From Caryophanales bacterium UBA7476 (GTDB taxonomy: Bacteria > Bacillota_I > Bacilli_A > RF39 > UBA660): a stretch of 24,590 nucleotides of DNA. The notes beneath the pieces are model-generated. The model made no database searches. It saw nothing but the letters and a program-made list of their open reading frames with translations, and was not told the DNA's origin. Both the position numbers and the translations under genes were made by a program. Shown one piece after another: positions 22,240 through 24,590 of the stretch (positions are counted from its first letter, which is position 1; every line of letters begins with the position of its first letter). Location of the stretch: positions 1 through 24,590 of the forward strand of contig DLOU01000061.1 in the NCBI GenBank assembly GCA_002477275.1. Reading direction: 5' to 3'.

Positions 22240-22410
22240 ATGAAGAATAAAAAGGAAAAGAAAAAAACTAATTTTAATTATAGTGAAGAATTTATTACTA
22301 GGACTACTAATCCTACGGAACAAGAGTTAAAAACTATTTTTAATAAGAAATATTTTAATTATATAAAAAGAAATGAAAAACGTATGCTTGGGGGCTGTAA
22401 TTTTGGATAA
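22240..22410 (+). CDS. Small basic hypothetical protein upstream of the recombinase
   Basis: 56 residues, lysine-rich at the start ('MKNKKEKKKTNFNYSEEF'), then 'TRTTNPTEQELKTIFNKKYF' and 'YIKRNEKRMLGGCNFG'. AAGGGGGT precedes the ATG. The charge suggests nucleic-acid contact. Small basic proteins commonly precede large serine recombinases in Gram-positive ICEs and may assist excision, but I do not recognise a family. The next tiny ORF overlaps its end by 8 bp. Confidence 0.6.
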   Translation: MKNKKEKKKTNFNYSEEFITRTTNPTEQELKTIFNKKYFNYIKRNEKRMLGGCNFG

Positions 22411-22474
22411 AGCGCGTTATAATTTTTTTGAGCTTGGATTTATGATTAAAAATAAGGAGATGTTATTTTTATGA
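22403..22474 (+). CDS. Tiny ORF coupled to the recombinase start
   Basis: A TTG start 8 nt after GGGGG (22390-22394) opens a 23-residue frame ('DKARYNFFELGFMIKNKEML' then FL). Its TGA overlaps the recombinase ATG (ATGA, 22471-22474). The arrangement suggests translational coupling or a leader peptide. It contains the repeated 12-mer AAAGCGCGTTAT (22409-22420). It could be chance, but the ribosome site and overlap argue for translation. Confidence 0.4.
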   Translation: MDKARYNFFELGFMIKNKEMLFL

Positions 22475-24540
22475 GTAAATTACAAAGTATAAAAAATAGT
22501 GTTATTAAAACATTAGTAAGGGTGGTGTTATATTTAAGATTATCAGATGAAGATCGTGATAAATTAACAAAAGAACAAATATCAAAAAGTATTAAAAATC
22601 AAGAATTAATGTTAAGGGAATATGCAGAAAATGAAGGCTGGCAAATTGTTGGTGTTTATAATGATGAAGATTGGTCTGGTGCTGATAGTACACGTCCAAA
22701 TTTTAATAAAATGATTGATGAGTGCAAAGCTGGAAATGTTGATATAGTTTTATGTAAAACACAAGCTAGATTTGCAAGAGATTCTGAACTTATAGAAAAA
22801 TATATACATAACTTATTTCACGAATGGAATGTAAGATTTCTTACAACAGTTGATAGAATTGATAATACTAAAAGAGAGACAAAAAAAACAAGTCAAATAT
22901 TAGGATTAACAGATGAGTGGTATTTAGAAGATACTTCACTTAATATTCGTGAAACTTTTAAATCTAAAAGAAAAGCTGGCGAGTGCACGGCAAGTTTTTC
23001 AAAATATGGATACATTAAAGATCCGGAAAATAATAATCATTTAATACCTGATCCGGTAGCTGCAGAAGTTGTAAAAAGAATTTTTGATGATTATATGAAA
23101 GGCGACGGTTTAGAAAAAATTGCTAATAACTTGAACAAAGAAAAAGTACCTAGTCCTCTTGAATATAAGAAAATGCACGGTAGTAAATTGCAAATACCTT
23201 TAATAAAAGAATATTTAGACTATGATTATATAGAAAAAGCTGGTACATATATTATTAATATTAATCTTTGTAATAATGAAACACAGATACTTAATAATTT
23301 GATTAGTTTTAATTACATAACTACTGATAAATTAAGTTTTAATAATAAGTGTGATATTACTTTAAAAAGATATTCAAAAAATAGAACTAAAATTTATTAT
23401 AGTGAAAAAGATAATTTAGATATTAATAATTTTAATGTGGAAGATTTTATTTTATTAAATGAAGAAGATATAATACCTAAAACTGCTACTTGTATTGCTA
23501 CCTTAACGGAAGAACTTGATAGAACACACGTCATTGATTATCAATTCGAAATAACTTTAAAAGAGAACATCAATAAAGAAAAGTTTTACTTTATGATTAA
23601 AAAAGCTGTTGATAATATTGATGTTGACTTGGATTTCAAAATTAATATTAGAAGAAAACTAAAATGGTCTAGTCAAACAATTAAAAGTATATTACAAAAT
23701 GAAGTTTATATTGGTAATATGGTACAATTTAAAACGACTACGGTAAGCTATAAAAATCATACAGTAGTTTATAATGATGATGAAGACAGAATAAGAAAAA
23801 ATGATACACATACAGGAATAATTGATAAGACAATTTGGTACACAGTTCAAGAAAGATTAAAAGAAAAATCACGAAGCCAGCAAAATGGCGAAGTACACGC
23901 TTTTAATAATAAAGTATTTTGTATGAATTGTAATAGAGTTTTTTGTAAGTGTGGCAAAAAACAAGAATCAGGATTTAGTTATTTGTGTTGTAAAGATAAA
24001 AATGAAAAATGGTCTAATTGTGATAATAAGAAATATTTAAAAGAAGAAGAATTACATAATTTGGTATTAGAAAAAATTAATGTTTTACTTAACAGATTTT
24101 ATGATGAAAAAGAGCTTAATAACTTAAATGAAGATATGATAGAACAAGATTTGTTTAAGGACAAAATTAAAACTTTAGAAAAAGAATTAAATAATATTAA
24201 TAAGGAATTACAAAATAAAAGTTCCTATTTTCAAAGACTATATGAAGATCGTACTTCTGGGATACTTCCAGAAAAAGAGTTTTTAATTTTAATGAATAAA
24301 TATAAAGATGATACTGCTAAACTAGAAGATAGAATAAAAATAATAAAAAAAGATATATCTTCTACTACTGCAAAAAAAGAAACATTAAAAACTAAAAAGA
24401 ACATCTTTAAGAAGTACAGACATATAGATAAACTTGATATTGAAATTGTGGGTGACTTTATTGATAAGGTATTAGTTGGTCATTATGACGAAGAAACAAA
24501 TTCAAGGGATATTAAGATAATATGGAACTTTCAAATTTAA
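22471..24540 (+). CDS. Large serine recombinase (integrase/excisionase of the element)
   Basis: 689 residues. The resolvase domain (about 16-160) has catalytic Ser25 in 'YLRLSDEDRD' and 'QARFARDSELIEKYI' with the conserved arginines. A recombinase domain follows ('YIKDPENNNHLIPDPVAAEV', 'KRIFDDYMKG', 'KIANNLNKEKVPSP'), then an unusual insertion of about 155 residues (241-398), then the rest of the domain ('WSSQTIKSILQNEVYIGNMV'), a zinc ribbon (Cys484, Cys487, Cys506 and others, about 484-517) and a long coiled coil (about 550-640). It integrates and excises the ICE at att sites with a 2-bp crossover. The AAGGAG site is 10 nt upstream. Family certain. Confidence 0.95.
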   Translation: MSKLQSIKNSVIKTLVRVVLYLRLSDEDRDKLTKEQISKSIKNQELMLREYAENEGWQIVGVYNDEDWSGADSTRPNFNKMIDECKAGNVDIVLCKTQARFARDSELIEKYIHNLFHEWNVRFLTTVDRIDNTKRETKKTSQILGLTDEWYLEDTSLNIRETFKSKRKAGECTASFSKYGYIKDPENNNHLIPDPVAAEVVKRIFDDYMKGDGLEKIANNLNKEKVPSPLEYKKMHGSKLQIPLIKEYLDYDYIEKAGTYIININLCNNETQILNNLISFNYITTDKLSFNNKCDITLKRYSKNRTKIYYSEKDNLDINNFNVEDFILLNEEDIIPKTATCIATLTEELDRTHVIDYQFEITLKENINKEKFYFMIKKAVDNIDVDLDFKINIRRKLKWSSQTIKSILQNEVYIGNMVQFKTTTVSYKNHTVVYNDDEDRIRKNDTHTGIIDKTIWYTVQERLKEKSRSQQNGEVHAFNNKVFCMNCNRVFCKCGKKQESGFSYLCCKDKNEKWSNCDNKKYLKEEELHNLVLEKINVLLNRFYDEKELNNLNEDMIEQDLFKDKIKTLEKELNNINKELQNKSSYFQRLYEDRTSGILPEKEFLILMNKYKDDTAKLEDRIKIIKKDISSTTAKKETLKTKKNIFKKYRHIDKLDIEIVGDFIDKVLVGHYDEETNSRDIKIIWNFQI

Positions 24541-24590
24541 TATATAAAGAAGATTTAAACAATGGACCAACTGCTCATTATGGTAACAAT
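24522..24590 (+). CDS. Start of a further gene, cut by the window end
   Basis: An ATG at 24522 lies inside the recombinase end (19-bp overlap). It opens a frame that stays open to the last base, 23 codons ('MELSNLIYKEDLNNGPTAHY' then GNN). AAGGGA lies about 13 nt upstream. Codon use matches the element. It could be a second recombinase or accessory gene, or host sequence beyond the att site; too short to name. Confidence 0.4.
   Translation, partial: MELSNLIYKEDLNNGPTAHYGNN

Noticed and set aside
1..24590. TGA read as tryptophan (Mycoplasma-type code)
   Set aside because: TGA terminates several genes exactly at operon overlaps (1063-1065, 2642-2644, 22132-22134), and Trp is encoded by TGG throughout.
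1..24590. tRNA, rRNA or CRISPR arrays
   Set aside because: None seen: no cloverleaf-like GTTCGANNC segments in context, no rRNA stretches, no regularly spaced short repeats.

Overview
The window looks like most of an integrative conjugative element (ICE) from a very AT-rich, Gram-positive, Bacilli/Clostridia-like host. Three things point there: the low-GC codon use (TGA is a stop, so code 11), Shine-Dalgarno-led genes, and a sortase with a wall-anchored adhesin. Nothing in the sequence fixes genus or species. Almost all genes run left to right. The exception is a small XRE-type repressor at the left edge (43-315, minus strand).

Layout. 1-870: repressor gene, two tandem operators, then about 550 bp of non-coding DNA with two promoters and structured RNA elements. 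868-3710: small leading-region genes, including a sigma-region-4-like regulator, a VirB2-like two-helix membrane protein, a single-stranded DNA-binding protein (SSB), and a membrane-anchored protein whose two halves are joined only by a -1 frameshift at A_AAA_AAC. 3754-7039: a thioester/Cna-B-type surface adhesin with an MPKTF sorting signal, overlapping its own sortase. 7044-13891: accessory genes and the type IV secretion core (VirB6-like, PrgI/VirB3-like, VirB4, M23 peptidase), closed by a terminator. 13925-14165: a hairpin-dense intergenic region, the best oriT candidate. 14202-18225: small membrane protein, two ribbon-helix-helix-like accessory proteins, MobL-type relaxase, VirD4 coupling protein. 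18215-22134: solitary C5-cytosine methyltransferase and cargo, including a membrane protein, a candidate small RNA, a hypothetical gene and an ArdC-like protein. 22240-24540: two small ORFs and a large serine recombinase. A further gene begins at 24522 and runs off the window.

How it fits together. Relaxase plus accessory proteins would process oriT. VirD4 delivers the strand to the VirB4/VirB6/VirB3 channel, the M23 enzyme opens the wall, and the adhesin with its sortase may stabilise mating contacts. SSB, the ArdC-like protein and the methyltransferase would help entering DNA survive. The serine recombinase would integrate and excise the element.

Most unusual observations: (1) genes with a strong SD but no ATG/GTG/TTG, best explained by AUA start codons (virD4 at 16387, ardC-like gene at 21160); (2) an 18-bp operator, TTAGTCTTGYRTGRTTAA-like, twice at the repressor promoter and once each at a membrane-protein gene and a candidate small RNA 19-20 kb away; (3) apparently complete absence of GATGG/GATGC on both strands, with Asp codons switched to GAC wherever Gly or Ala follows; (4) the programmed-frameshift candidate; (5) a roughly 155-residue insertion inside the recombinase; (6) AAGGGGGT as the usual SD. 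All counts are by eye and no homology search was run.
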